NCBI RefSeq assembly: GCF_002514735.1
Contig: NZ_KZ300476.1
Coordinates: 663,872 to 727,871 of the forward strand
DNA: 64,000 nt
From: Sediminicola luteus
Lineage (GTDB): Bacteria; Bacteroidota; Bacteroidia; Flavobacteriales; Flavobacteriaceae
Direction of reading: 5' to 3'
The first letter of the stretch is position 1; every line of letters starts with the position of its first letter. Position numbers and translations under genes: made by a program. Positions 36,910 to 44,723 of this stretch are shown piece after piece. A model generated the notes under the pieces. The model saw nothing but the letters and a program-made list of their open reading frames with translations, made no database searches and was not told where the DNA came from.

Positions 36910-37013
36910 TTCTCTGTGTAACTCTGCGTATTCTCGGTATGCCTCCGTGTAACTTGAACCTTTTGTGTTGTTGCATAGAGTTTCACGGAGCAGCACAGAG
37001 AACCACAGAGAGT
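36910..37013. repeat. CTCTGTG/CTCCGTG inverted-repeat element
   Basis: The left arm (36911-36952) repeats variants of CTCTGTG-TAAC and CTCCGTG at about 11-nt steps. The right arm (36980-37012) is its imperfect reverse complement, missing about 10 nt, so the whole folds into a long hairpin. Similar CTCTGTG-rich palindromes are dispersed in many bacterial genomes. A 120-codon frame on the minus strand here is probably not a gene. Confidence 0.5.
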
Positions 37014-37161
37014 TCAACTCTTGATTCACGTTAATCACTTTAATACGCAATTCCCCTTTCCCTACATAGAACGCTCCACTGATGTTTACCCTGTAATTTG
37101 AAGCTAACCCCCTCAAATCCGCCCCCCCTTGTTCAAAAAAGCCAACAACAAACTACGCCAT

Positions 37162-37288
37162 CCCCAAAAACACTAGGGGTGAAAATCATATTTTTATATA
37201 TATAATTTTATTACACCCTATTTTTAATAGGGGTTAATTCTATTATTTGATAATTTTATAACACATACCCCTATTTTTTTAGGGGGTA
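37162..37288. promoter_or_regulatory. Three phased CCCC-N10-GGGG palindromes before glnK
   Basis: Palindromic sites lie at 37162-37179 (CCCC-N10-GGGG), 37215-37234 (ACCCTA...TAGGGGT) and 37266-37288 (TACCCCTA...TAGGGGGTA). Their centres are about 54 and 52 bp apart, five helical turns each, in an AT-rich region. The last overlaps the region upstream of the -7 box. They look like an operator array controlling the ammonium genes; the regulator is unknown. Confidence 0.55.
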
Positions 37289-37302
37289 TTATTCAATTTA
37301 TA

Positions 37303-37310
37303 TAGATTTG
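37303..37310 (+). promoter_or_regulatory. -7 element of glnK-amtB, deciding the glnK start
   Basis: TAGATTTG matches TAnnTTTG. The longest glnK frame begins with TTG inside this box (37308), so translation must start at the ATG at 37332. Confidence 0.65.
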
Positions 37311-37331
37311 ACCCGAATCAATACCTTATTT

Positions 37332-37670
37332 ATGAAAAAAGTAGAAGCTATCATCCGAAAGTCGAAGTTCGACAAGGTGAAAAAGGCCCTTCACCAAATT
37401 GAGGTGAATTTCTTTAGTTATTGGGACGTTACTGGCGTAGGTAACGAAAAACAAGGTCATGTCTATCGAGGCATATCTTACAGCACTACCGATATACAAC
37501 GTAGGTATCTCAGCATTGTGGTTTCAGACGAATTTATGGAGCGAACGGTTCAAACCTTACTCGAATCAGCCTATACTGGCGAGGTAGGCGACGGCAAAAT
37601 ATTCATTTCTGAAATAGAAGATGCCTATCGCATTAGAACCAAAGAAAACGGTACCCAAGGTATTAACTAA
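37332..37670 (+). CDS. P-II family nitrogen regulator
   Basis: P-II proteins sense ATP, ADP and 2-oxoglutarate and block the ammonium channel AmtB when nitrogen is plentiful. The 112-residue protein starts MKKVEAIIRKSKFDKVKKAL. The T-loop has YRGISY with the Tyr51 equivalent kept, and the second signature TGEVGDGKIFISEI is intact. It lies 18 nt before amtB, the classic GlnK-AmtB pairing. Several T-loop residues differ from the E. coli protein, so uridylylation is uncertain. Confidence 0.92.
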   Translation: MKKVEAIIRKSKFDKVKKALHQIEVNFFSYWDVTGVGNEKQGHVYRGISYSTTDIQRRYLSIVVSDEFMERTVQTLLESAYTGEVGDGKIFISEIEDAYRIRTKENGTQGIN

Positions 37671-37688
37671 CCCACTAACACTTACATT

Positions 37689-38933
37689 ATGGAAACTGGA
37701 ATTTTTACGATAAACAATGTTTGGATGATGGTCTGTACGGCCTTGGTGTTCTTTATGCATCTTGGCTTCTCTTTCCTTGAAATCGGGCTTACCCGTCAAA
37801 AGAACACCATTAATATTCTATTTAAAAACGTATTTATAATCTGCACCGGACTAGTACTCTATTATATAGGGGGTTTTAATCTTATGTACCCAGGCGAGTT
37901 CAACGGTTTCTTAGGTTTTGCCGGTTTTGGCCTTCCTATTCCGGAAAACGGACTCACCCCAGACTATGCCGATGGCGGGTATACCTATTGGACCGACTTT
38001 TTGTTCCAAGGGATGTTCGCTGCCACAGCGGCAACCATTGTTAGTGGCGCGGTTGCGGAACGTATAAAACTGGGCAGCTTTATGCTATTCACCCTTATTT
38101 ATGTAGGCCTCATCTACCCCATAGTAGGTTCTTGGCAATGGGGTGGTGGTTTCCTATCTACCCTTGGTGGCGAAGATGCCGGTTTTTACGACTTTGCCGG
38201 ATCCACTTTGGTACACTCCGTTGGGGGCTGGGCCGCCTTGGTCGCCGTTTATCTTTTAGGCCCGCGTATTGGTAAATTCAGTGAAGAAGGCACCCCAAAG
38301 GCCATTCCCGGACACAACTTGCCCTTGGCCGCCTCCGGCGTGCTCATACTTTGGTTGGGCTGGTTCGGCTTTAATGGAGGCTCTGTATTATCTGCCGATC
38401 CCGCAACCACCTCTTTAGTGCTAACTACAACATGCTTGGCCGCTGCGGCCGGTGGTATTGGTGCCTTTTTTCTTTCTACCGTTCTATTTAAAAACTACGA
38501 CCTTACCATGTTCTTGAACGGTATCTTGGGCGGATTGGTAGGTATAACAGCCGGCGCCGATTTAATGAGCCCCTTAGAAGCCATCGCCATTGGTATCATC
38601 GCCGGCGCTATTATCGTGTTGGCCGTAAGCGCTATAGACCGCTTAAAACTAGACGATCCGGTAGGTGCCATAGCGGTACATTTGGTATGTGGAATTTGGG
38701 GCACTTTAGCCGTTGGTATTTTTGGCGACAAGGCCGGATGGGCCCAATTCGGCTACCAATCCGTTGGGGTTTTCAGCACCGCCATTTTCTGTTCGCTTAC
38801 TGCCTTTGGCATCTTATTCTTAATCAAGAAGACCAGTGGTATACGGGTTAGCGAAAAAGAAGAGCTTGAAGGACTTGATATTCACGAACACGGTATGGAC
38901 GCCTATGCCGATTTCCGCATGAACCAACATTAA
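37689..38933 (+). CDS. amtB: Ammonium transporter (Amt family)
   Basis: The 414-residue protein has eleven membrane helices and carries NH4+/NH3 across the inner membrane. The twin pore histidines are in GSTLVHSVGGWAAL and IAVHLVCGIWGTLAVG. GHNLPLAASGVLILWLGWFGFNGGS matches the family signature region. The cytoplasmic C-terminus is short. It sits between a P-II gene and an outer-membrane porin gene, so the three probably form a nitrogen-uptake unit. Confidence 0.95.
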   Translation: METGIFTINNVWMMVCTALVFFMHLGFSFLEIGLTRQKNTINILFKNVFIICTGLVLYYIGGFNLMYPGEFNGFLGFAGFGLPIPENGLTPDYADGGYTYWTDFLFQGMFAATAATIVSGAVAERIKLGSFMLFTLIYVGLIYPIVGSWQWGGGFLSTLGGEDAGFYDFAGSTLVHSVGGWAALVAVYLLGPRIGKFSEEGTPKAIPGHNLPLAASGVLILWLGWFGFNGGSVLSADPATTSLVLTTTCLAAAAGGIGAFFLSTVLFKNYDLTMFLNGILGGLVGITAGADLMSPLEAIAIGIIAGAIIVLAVSAIDRLKLDDPVGAIAVHLVCGIWGTLAVGIFGDKAGWAQFGYQSVGVFSTAIFCSLTAFGILFLIKKTSGIRVSEKEELEGLDIHEHGMDAYADFRMNQH

Positions 38934-38967
38934 TACATTCGCCCTAACAGGCCATAAATAAAGGAAA

Positions 38968-38993
38968 ACGGAGCGTTTGGCAGAACGCTCCGT
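38968..38993 (+). other. Intergenic RNA hairpin between amtB and the porin gene
   Basis: ACGGAGCGTT pairs perfectly with AACGCTCCGT (10 bp, 6-nt loop) but is not followed by a T-run. It may stabilise or process the mRNA, setting different amounts of amtB and porin message. Confidence 0.6.
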
Positions 38994-39064
38994 ACAGTTC
39001 CTTTCCCTTTCAACATGAATCAAATCCGCACATTCCCAAAAGGAATGGCAAAAACATTGAAATT

Positions 39065-40186
39065 ATGAGAAAGTCAACTTTCACAAAGAACGGAAAAATT
39101 TACGGGTTTGTCCTATGCTTTTTACTAAGCTTCATCGCCCTTGCCCAAGATAGTACCGAGACCAAATGGAAAATCAGTGGCGGGGTAGACACTTATTTTC
39201 GAACCAATCTCAACGGGTTGAACAAAGAAGTCCCCATCATTGAAGGAGGCGAACAAACAGGTAGTATCGATGCCGCGGCCCCAGCCTCTTCATTTGCCAA
39301 TAGCCCAGGGTTTGCCCTAGGTATGTTTAACCTCATCGGCGCTTATGAAGGTGAAAAAGTTGGTGCCGTTGCCGATTTGGTTTTTGGCCCAAGGGGTGAA
39401 GATGCCGTTTTTGGGTCTCCCGAAGGGTCAACCAATATCATCAATCAGTTATACGTATACTATAAGCCTTCGGAAAACATAAAACTAACGCTTGGGAATT
39501 TCAACACCTTTTTAGGTTATGAGGTCATAAATCCTGCAGCCAACTTCCACTACAGCACCTCCTATTTATTCTCATATGGCCCTTTTTCCCATAGCGGCTT
39601 AAAAGCCGATTTTGAGTTAGGCAAGGGCTGGTCGGCCATGATTGGATTCTTGAGTGCCACCGATTTTACCGACAGCAACCCCTTTGGAGAGTTCTCGTTG
39701 GGCGCCCAATTGGGTTATGGCGGCCAATACATTAACCTACTTTATGGCAAACAAAGTTTTGGAACAGCCCTAATTGACGGAGTAAAAACCGTTGTTGATA
39801 ATGAACCCCTCTTCCAAATCGATTATACCGGTGGTTTTGATTTGAGTGAGTCGATCTTCTTGGGCATAAATGCCAGTTACCAAGAGACGGATGGAAGCGG
39901 TTTTTACGGTGCCGCCCTTTACCCTGCCTATAAATTTTCGGATAATGCAGCCCTAGGACTGCGTGCCGAATACTTTAAAGAATTGGAAGACGGGGGCCCG
40001 GTATATGGTGCCGATATCGAAAGTATCGCCTTTACCCTAACGGCAGACCTCCATTTTAAAGACCTGAATATTAAACCCGAACTCCGATTGGATAGTATTT
40101 CGGAAGATGTGTTTGTAGATCCCGACCTAAATGCACAAGGACAATTGGCCTCTTTTTTGGTAGCGGCCATTTATACCTTCAATTAA
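39065..40186 (+). CDS. Outer-membrane porin (OmpL/BBP2-like) of the ammonium cluster
   Basis: The 373-residue protein has a signal peptide (cleavage near ALAQ, residue 28) and barrel strands. It resembles the putative beta-barrel porin-2 family: KISGGVDTYFRTNL, NQLYVYYKPSENIKLTLGNFNTFLGYEVINPAANFHYS, and GGDLHFKDLNIKPELRLDS-like C-terminal strands. Linkage to amtB and P-II suggests entry of ammonium or another nitrogen source through the outer membrane. It ends in IYTFN. Confidence 0.8.
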   Translation: MRKSTFTKNGKIYGFVLCFLLSFIALAQDSTETKWKISGGVDTYFRTNLNGLNKEVPIIEGGEQTGSIDAAAPASSFANSPGFALGMFNLIGAYEGEKVGAVADLVFGPRGEDAVFGSPEGSTNIINQLYVYYKPSENIKLTLGNFNTFLGYEVINPAANFHYSTSYLFSYGPFSHSGLKADFELGKGWSAMIGFLSATDFTDSNPFGEFSLGAQLGYGGQYINLLYGKQSFGTALIDGVKTVVDNEPLFQIDYTGGFDLSESIFLGINASYQETDGSGFYGAALYPAYKFSDNAALGLRAEYFKELEDGGPVYGADIESIAFTLTADLHFKDLNIKPELRLDSISEDVFVDPDLNAQGQLASFLVAAIYTFN

Positions 40187-40236
40187 TTGAGTAATCTGTA
40201 GTAGTATTTTGAGTTTCAACAAATTTTAGGTTGGTC

Positions 40237-40355
40237 AAAGGGCCGTCAAAAAAGGAAATTTCGGTTGCCTCCCCAGGCAAGGGTATTCAAAAACAGCTTA
40301 CACCCACTTCACCCAGAGAACCGAAACTGTTGCACCCTTTTTTAGATGGCCCTTT
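40237..40355. other. 119-nt nested palindrome between convergent genes
   Basis: Three colinear 8-bp helices are nested: AAAGGGCC/GGCCCTTT (40237-40244, 40348-40355), AAAAAAGG/CCTTTTTT (40248-40255, 40336-40343) and TTTCGGTT/AACCGAAA (40259-40266, 40319-40326). A hairpin TTGCCT-CCCC-AGGCAA can form near the top. A T-run follows on the plus strand. It could be an elaborate bidirectional terminator, a structured RNA or a remnant of a mobile palindrome. Confidence 0.55.
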
Positions 40356-40386
40356 TTTTAGGGACACGATGACCCCCAAAGACAAG

Positions 40387-41034
40387 CTACTTCCCGTCTT
40401 TCACATAGGCCTTAACACCCGCCCTTACAGCAATATTCAAGGTATTGCGCACCGGAACTATAGGGCATGAAAAATCTTTGTTATACACACAAAACGGATT
40501 ATACGCCTTATTGAAGTCAACAATTATAATATCCCCCTCGGGAATACGAAGATCGAGATAACGGCCTCCTTCATAGGTTTCACTGCCATTGGTGGTATCT
40601 AAAAAAGGCAGGAACAGATAATCTTCATAGCCCTTTTGTTGCATTAATTCGGGACTTTGGTACACCTCCAAACTATGGGTTTTCCCCTCCATATCAAATG
40701 AAACGATGCCATAAACCTTTTCTTCGGCCTCCCGTTCGGTGGTCGTTGGCATCATAAACGGCAAGGCATCCGGGGTACGCTGAAGCTTCGCCGCTACCCT
40801 AAAAAGCGTATCGGGCTCAAAATAAGCCAAGCCTTCAAAATCTTTTCTTCCCAAATCTGTCAATGGAGAGGTTTCAGGATTTCTAAATTCGGCATCTTTA
40901 TTACGTTGCCATTCCAAAATATCTTTGATTAATTCCGGTTTTCCGGTCAAACTTGGCCGTAGATCGTCGTGGTATTTTTTTTCCTCTTTACAAGCCACGA
41001 ACACAAAGAATACAATAGCTAAAAGAATTCGCAT
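40387..41034 (-). CDS. DUF1684 domain lipoprotein
   Basis: The 215-residue protein has a lipoprotein signal (FFVFVAC, cysteine at residue 15). It carries the DUF1684 signature NKAYNPFCVYNKDFSCPIVPVRNTLNIAVRAGVK, with GGRYLDLRIPEG upstream. DUF1684 proteins are common in this phylum and have no proven activity. It converges with the porin gene and diverges from the 41.1-kb transcription unit. Confidence 0.85.
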   Translation of the reverse strand: MRILLAIVFFVFVACKEEKKYHDDLRPSLTGKPELIKDILEWQRNKDAEFRNPETSPLTDLGRKDFEGLAYFEPDTLFRVAAKLQRTPDALPFMMPTTTEREAEEKVYGIVSFDMEGKTHSLEVYQSPELMQQKGYEDYLFLPFLDTTNGSETYEGGRYLDLRIPEGDIIIVDFNKAYNPFCVYNKDFSCPIVPVRNTLNIAVRAGVKAYVKDGK

Positions 41035-41101
41035 AGTTGGGTTTTCAATTTCTTAACACTGGGAAACAAGCCCTAAAGATACAACCAAACCTTTTTTTGT
41101 T

Positions 41102-41109
41102 TAGCTTTG
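41102..41109 (+). promoter_or_regulatory. -7 element of an orphan plus-strand transcript
   Basis: TAGCTTTG matches TAnnTTTG. The next plus-strand feature is a terminator 110 nt on, before the MFS gene, so this box may drive a small RNA or a regulated leader. Confidence 0.45.
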
Positions 41110-41114
41110 GACTT

Positions 41115-41246
41115 CAATTATTGAGAACCATGTTTACAAATTCCATTTACTGCAACCAAGTGAAGCTTTCTTTCGAGAGCCTCCGGTGCTGAGTGGAATT
41201 CGTTTAAAGAATAATTCATAGGCCCGGCTTTCGTCGGGCCTTTTTT
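41115..41246 (+). ncRNA. Candidate small RNA or attenuator leader upstream of the MFS gene
   Basis: A transcript of about 130 nt would run from just after the 41102 box to the GC-rich hairpin at 41220. It contains a 20-codon frame (41130-41192) that might act as a leader peptide, and the inverted half-sites GAATT/AATTC near 41196 and 41213. I recognise no known RNA family. The terminator ends 11 nt before the MFS start, which suits premature-termination control. Confidence 0.35.
41220..41246 (+). terminator. Intrinsic terminator just upstream of the MFS gene
   Basis: AGGCCCG (41220-41226) pairs with CGGGCCT (41235-41241) around an 8-nt loop, followed by six T residues. No plus-strand gene precedes it for 1 kb. 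Confidence 0.85.
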
Positions 41247-41256
41247 ATGCGCTAAA

Positions 41257-42480
41257 ATGAAAAAACTCTACACGAAATACATCGATTCTTTCAGAGGACT
41301 GTCTACAGAGGTTTGGTGGTTGTCACTCATTACCCTGGTAAACCGAACGGGTACCATGGTAATTCCTTTCTTGTCGTTATACCTTACCGAAGACCAAGGC
41401 CTAAGCCTGTCGCAAGTGGGTATTATTATGAGTTGTTTTGGACTAGGGTCTGTGGTTGGCTCATGGCTCGGGGGCAAACTCACCGATGCCATTGGCTACT
41501 ACAAAGTAATGTGGGGCAGCCTGTTCTTTTCGGGGATTTTATTTATTGCCCTACAGTACATTGACGGGTTTGCTGGGCTATGTCTTGGAGTCTTTAGCCT
41601 ACTTGTGGTCGCGGACACCTTTAGGCCCGCAACGTTTGTAGCCCTCTCGGCCTACAGCAAACCGGAGAACCGCACCCGGTCGGTAAGTTTGATACGCATG
41701 GCCATTAACCTTGGTTTTTCTGCAGGACCCGCTTTGGCCGGAATTATCATTGAGACCAGTGGCTACTCTAGTTTGTTTTGGATCGATGGCGGCAGCTGTA
41801 TCGCTGCGGCATTTCTACTGATGCTCTTTTTACACCCGAAGAAAGCCAAGGCCACTGAAACCTATATCAACCCCAACCCCAAATCAGTATATACCGATCT
41901 GCCTTATTGGGTGTTTTTTGCCGCTATGGCCCTGTTCGCCTTTTGCTTTGTCCAATATTTTTCGACCGTACCCTTGTATTACCACCAAGACCGGGACCTG
42001 AGTGAGTTCACCATTGGTATCTTATTGGGAATGAGCGGATTCTTGATTTTTGTGTTCGAAATGCCCTTGGTAAAATATCTCGAAAAATGGACTTGGACCA
42101 AAACCTCGCATGTTATGACAGGCTTTGCCTTAACCGCTTTTAGCTTTTTGGTCTTGAACCTGGGCGGATGGATCGGTATGGTGGCCATTGGACTTATACT
42201 AATGGCCTTTGGGGAAATGATCGCCTTTCCCTTCTCCAATGCCTTTGCCATGGATAGGGCCAATCGAGGCAAACAAGGGGAATATATGGCGCTTTACACC
42301 ATCTCTTTTTCCTTGGCCCATGTCTTTGCCCATAATTTTGGTACTTGGTCTGCCGATAAATTCGGATGGTTTACTACCTGGAACATTATTACAGGGGTTT
42401 GTATTATCGCCTTTTTGTTACTTTTATGGCTACAACATTTACTGAATTCCGAAAAAACCCAAAAGAGCGTATCACCTTGA
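41257..42480 (+). CDS. Major facilitator superfamily transporter
   Basis: The 407-residue protein has twelve hydrophobic helices and MFS signatures (GSWLGGKLTDAIGYYKVM in loop 2-3; TRSVSLIRMAINLGFSAGPALAGI in helix 5). It resembles MdtH-like drug-efflux or peptide permeases; substrate unknown. Its TGA stop overlaps the TTG start of the DJ-1-like lipoprotein gene (TTGA), so the two proteins are made together. Confidence 0.88.
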   Translation: MKKLYTKYIDSFRGLSTEVWWLSLITLVNRTGTMVIPFLSLYLTEDQGLSLSQVGIIMSCFGLGSVVGSWLGGKLTDAIGYYKVMWGSLFFSGILFIALQYIDGFAGLCLGVFSLLVVADTFRPATFVALSAYSKPENRTRSVSLIRMAINLGFSAGPALAGIIIETSGYSSLFWIDGGSCIAAAFLLMLFLHPKKAKATETYINPNPKSVYTDLPYWVFFAAMALFAFCFVQYFSTVPLYYHQDRDLSEFTIGILLGMSGFLIFVFEMPLVKYLEKWTWTKTSHVMTGFALTAFSFLVLNLGGWIGMVAIGLILMAFGEMIAFPFSNAFAMDRANRGKQGEYMALYTISFSLAHVFAHNFGTWSADKFGWFTTWNIITGVCIIAFLLLLWLQHLLNSEKTQKSVSP

Positions 42481-43229
42481 GAAAAACATATATTTTACTA
42501 GGATTAGCCCTATCGCTAACCGCTTGCCAAACCAAGTCAAAACCAGAAAGCACTGAAGCACAAGCAATCGTTAAAAGTGAAAGGTACTTACCCAAATTAG
42601 ACCCCAACGCATACAACGTGGCCTTTTTGATTATGGATGGCACCTTCAATACCGAATTAACGGCCCCGTTCGATATTTTTCAGCATACCGTTTTCAGGGA
42701 TTCTATCAAACCTATGAACGTGTTTACAGTAGCCAACACCTTAGAAGCCATCACCACTTTTGAAGGTATGCGTATTTTACCGGATTATGACTATACCCAA
42801 GACGAGCTACCCAAAATCGATATTTTGGTCGTACCCAGTGCAGAACACCATCTAGATTCGGATCTAAAAGACACCGTAATGCTCGATTTTGTGCGTAAAA
42901 TAGATAAAGAGGCCGAATTCGTAACCTCGCATTGCGATGGGGCTTTTGTTTTGGCCGAAGCCGGGTTATTGGATTCCGTCGCTTCGACCACCTTTCCCGG
43001 CGATTTGGAAACCTATAAAAAACGATACCCAAACCTAGAAGTACACGATGTGCTTTTTGTACACGACGGAAAATATATAACCTCGGCCGGGGGTGCCAAA
43101 AGCTTTGAGGCCGCCCTATACCTTTGCGAGTTTCTCTATGGAAAAAAAGTAGCGGATAGACTGGCCGAAGGCCTGGTAATCGATTGGGATCTGAGCGAAG
43201 TGCCGCACCATATAGGCCATGTAAAATAG
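42477..43229 (+). CDS. Exported DJ-1/PfpI-family lipoprotein
   Basis: Starting at the TTG at 42477, the 250-residue protein opens with MRKTYILLGLALSLTAC, a clean lipoprotein signal (cysteine at 17) that the upstream ATG frames would bury. The rest is a DJ-1/PfpI domain: NVAFLIMDGTFNTELTAPFDIFQ, IDILVVPSAEHH, and the nucleophile elbow VTSHCDGAFVLAEAGLL. DJ-1 proteins are usually cytosolic, so an exported form is unusual. Substrate is unknown. The gene is coupled to the MFS transporter. Confidence 0.85.
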   Translation: MRKTYILLGLALSLTACQTKSKPESTEAQAIVKSERYLPKLDPNAYNVAFLIMDGTFNTELTAPFDIFQHTVFRDSIKPMNVFTVANTLEAITTFEGMRILPDYDYTQDELPKIDILVVPSAEHHLDSDLKDTVMLDFVRKIDKEAEFVTSHCDGAFVLAEAGLLDSVASTTFPGDLETYKKRYPNLEVHDVLFVHDGKYITSAGGAKSFEAALYLCEFLYGKKVADRLAEGLVIDWDLSEVPHHIGHVK

Positions 43230-43232
43230 CTC

Positions 43233-44618
43233 TTATTCCGACTTATATTTAGACAGAAGCTCGCGATACTCCTTCTTTATCCGGAATAGACCGGTATCAG
43301 GCAAACTGTCCAATCGATCGTAATCGGTAAAACCATTTATCAAAAGCTCTTCGAGATAAAAGAGGGCCGTTTCATGCTCTTCTACCTTGGCACTGTTCGC
43401 AATGATCTTTAAATAGGTATCATAGTCTTTCGGATCAGCCAAGACCTTGAGCATATGAAGTAACACCAAAGCCTCTTCATCTAATGGTTTTTCTTCTTCA
43501 AGTAACCGAATATTTTCGTTGAACAAGGCCTTGGTATACCCCTTTAATCGTTTACCGAGTTGCCTTTGGTGTTTTTTGTCGCTTCTAGCCAAAGAATCCA
43601 TGCCTTGTATCTTATAATCCCACCAACCCAAATTATCGAAATTATACGAACTGATATCTTCCTCTAAATAAAAGATAAGGTCTTCTTTGGTAAGTGACTC
43701 CTTTAAGAACATATTCGATTCCATGCGCCGTTGCGCCTTAAACACCTTACTTTTCTTTAAGGCTTTCATTTTCTGGCTTACCGAATCCATAGAAAAGACA
43801 GGTCTATATCGCGAAACCACTTCCCCTAAAAGGGCATAGGCTCCAACAAAATCGCCCTTAGACTCCATAGTAGCCGCTTGGGCAAGTGCTATATCCAAAC
43901 GTTGTTGCACATACAATGTATCGGTTTGGGTCATACCCTGTTTTACCAGATAATCTACTTGAAACATATCCAAACCTATATCCATCAACACACCGCGATC
44001 GTCGGGGGTATCTGAAAACAACAACTCGTTAGTTATCCGCTTCGCGTTAAGCATACGCTCGTTGACCAACATATTCGGATACTGATAGTCTTGCCTATCC
44101 AAAATACCTATATAATGGAATTTATTTTTACTTCCATATAAATCAGGGTTACCCATGCCACCGCCTACGGTCATAACACCCCTGACCCCTTTAATAAAAA
44201 CAGGCACCAAAGTGGCCAAATTGGAACTATCGTCAAATGCCATAACATATATACGTTCCAAATCCAGCGAAAACAGATTTGCCGTACGCTTAAAAACACG
44301 GTCTAATGCCAGAATATTTTTACTCACCGATACACTGTCATGCAGGGCATTGGGCCCAATTACCACAATACCACGAGCTTCTGCCCTAGAAGTCAACATA
44401 CCCACAGCCTGTTTACCCCTACCCTTATCGTCCAATACAAATATGGCCGGCCATTTCTGTTTGGGTTCAAACGCCTTAGGCAAAAACAGGGCAAAGGTTT
44501 CAGCAATGGTATCAGAAACGGGTAACCCATCGGAAATGCCTCCTTTCTTTAATGAAATAGGTTGTCCCATACCTGCAGCAAATACAAATATGGCAATGAA
44601 GGTAAATATATGACGCAT
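43233..44618 (-). CDS. Exported esterase-like alpha/beta-hydrolase with helical C-terminus
   Basis: From the ATG at 44618 the 461-residue protein begins MRHIFTFIAIFVFAAGMGQ, a signal peptide; the longer frame to 44723 runs toward the MscS gene. The N-terminal half resembles an esterase D-like hydrolase (PAIFVLDDKGRGKQAVG, RIYVMAFDDSSNLATLVP), but the usual GxSxxG serine appears as AFDDSS, so catalysis is doubtful. The C-terminal half is helical and TPR-like. Function is unknown. Confidence 0.65.
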   Translation of the reverse strand: MRHIFTFIAIFVFAAGMGQPISLKKGGISDGLPVSDTIAETFALFLPKAFEPKQKWPAIFVLDDKGRGKQAVGMLTSRAEARGIVVIGPNALHDSVSVSKNILALDRVFKRTANLFSLDLERIYVMAFDDSSNLATLVPVFIKGVRGVMTVGGGMGNPDLYGSKNKFHYIGILDRQDYQYPNMLVNERMLNAKRITNELLFSDTPDDRGVLMDIGLDMFQVDYLVKQGMTQTDTLYVQQRLDIALAQAATMESKGDFVGAYALLGEVVSRYRPVFSMDSVSQKMKALKKSKVFKAQRRMESNMFLKESLTKEDLIFYLEEDISSYNFDNLGWWDYKIQGMDSLARSDKKHQRQLGKRLKGYTKALFNENIRLLEEEKPLDEEALVLLHMLKVLADPKDYDTYLKIIANSAKVEEHETALFYLEELLINGFTDYDRLDSLPDTGLFRIKKEYRELLSKYKSE

Positions 44619-44723
44619 ACGGAACGGCTTGGTTATATAGCCACCAAATTTTAGGTATCGGTGCTTACATCCTACAATCAAAAACCCGGCCAAAAACGAC
44701 AAATACTGCATCAATCTATCCAA

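Noticed and set aside
36754-37116. A 120-codon minus-strand frame in the 36.5-37.3 kb gap
   Set aside because: Most of it reads through the CTCTGTG hairpin element and it has no promoter, homologue or signal; probably not a gene.
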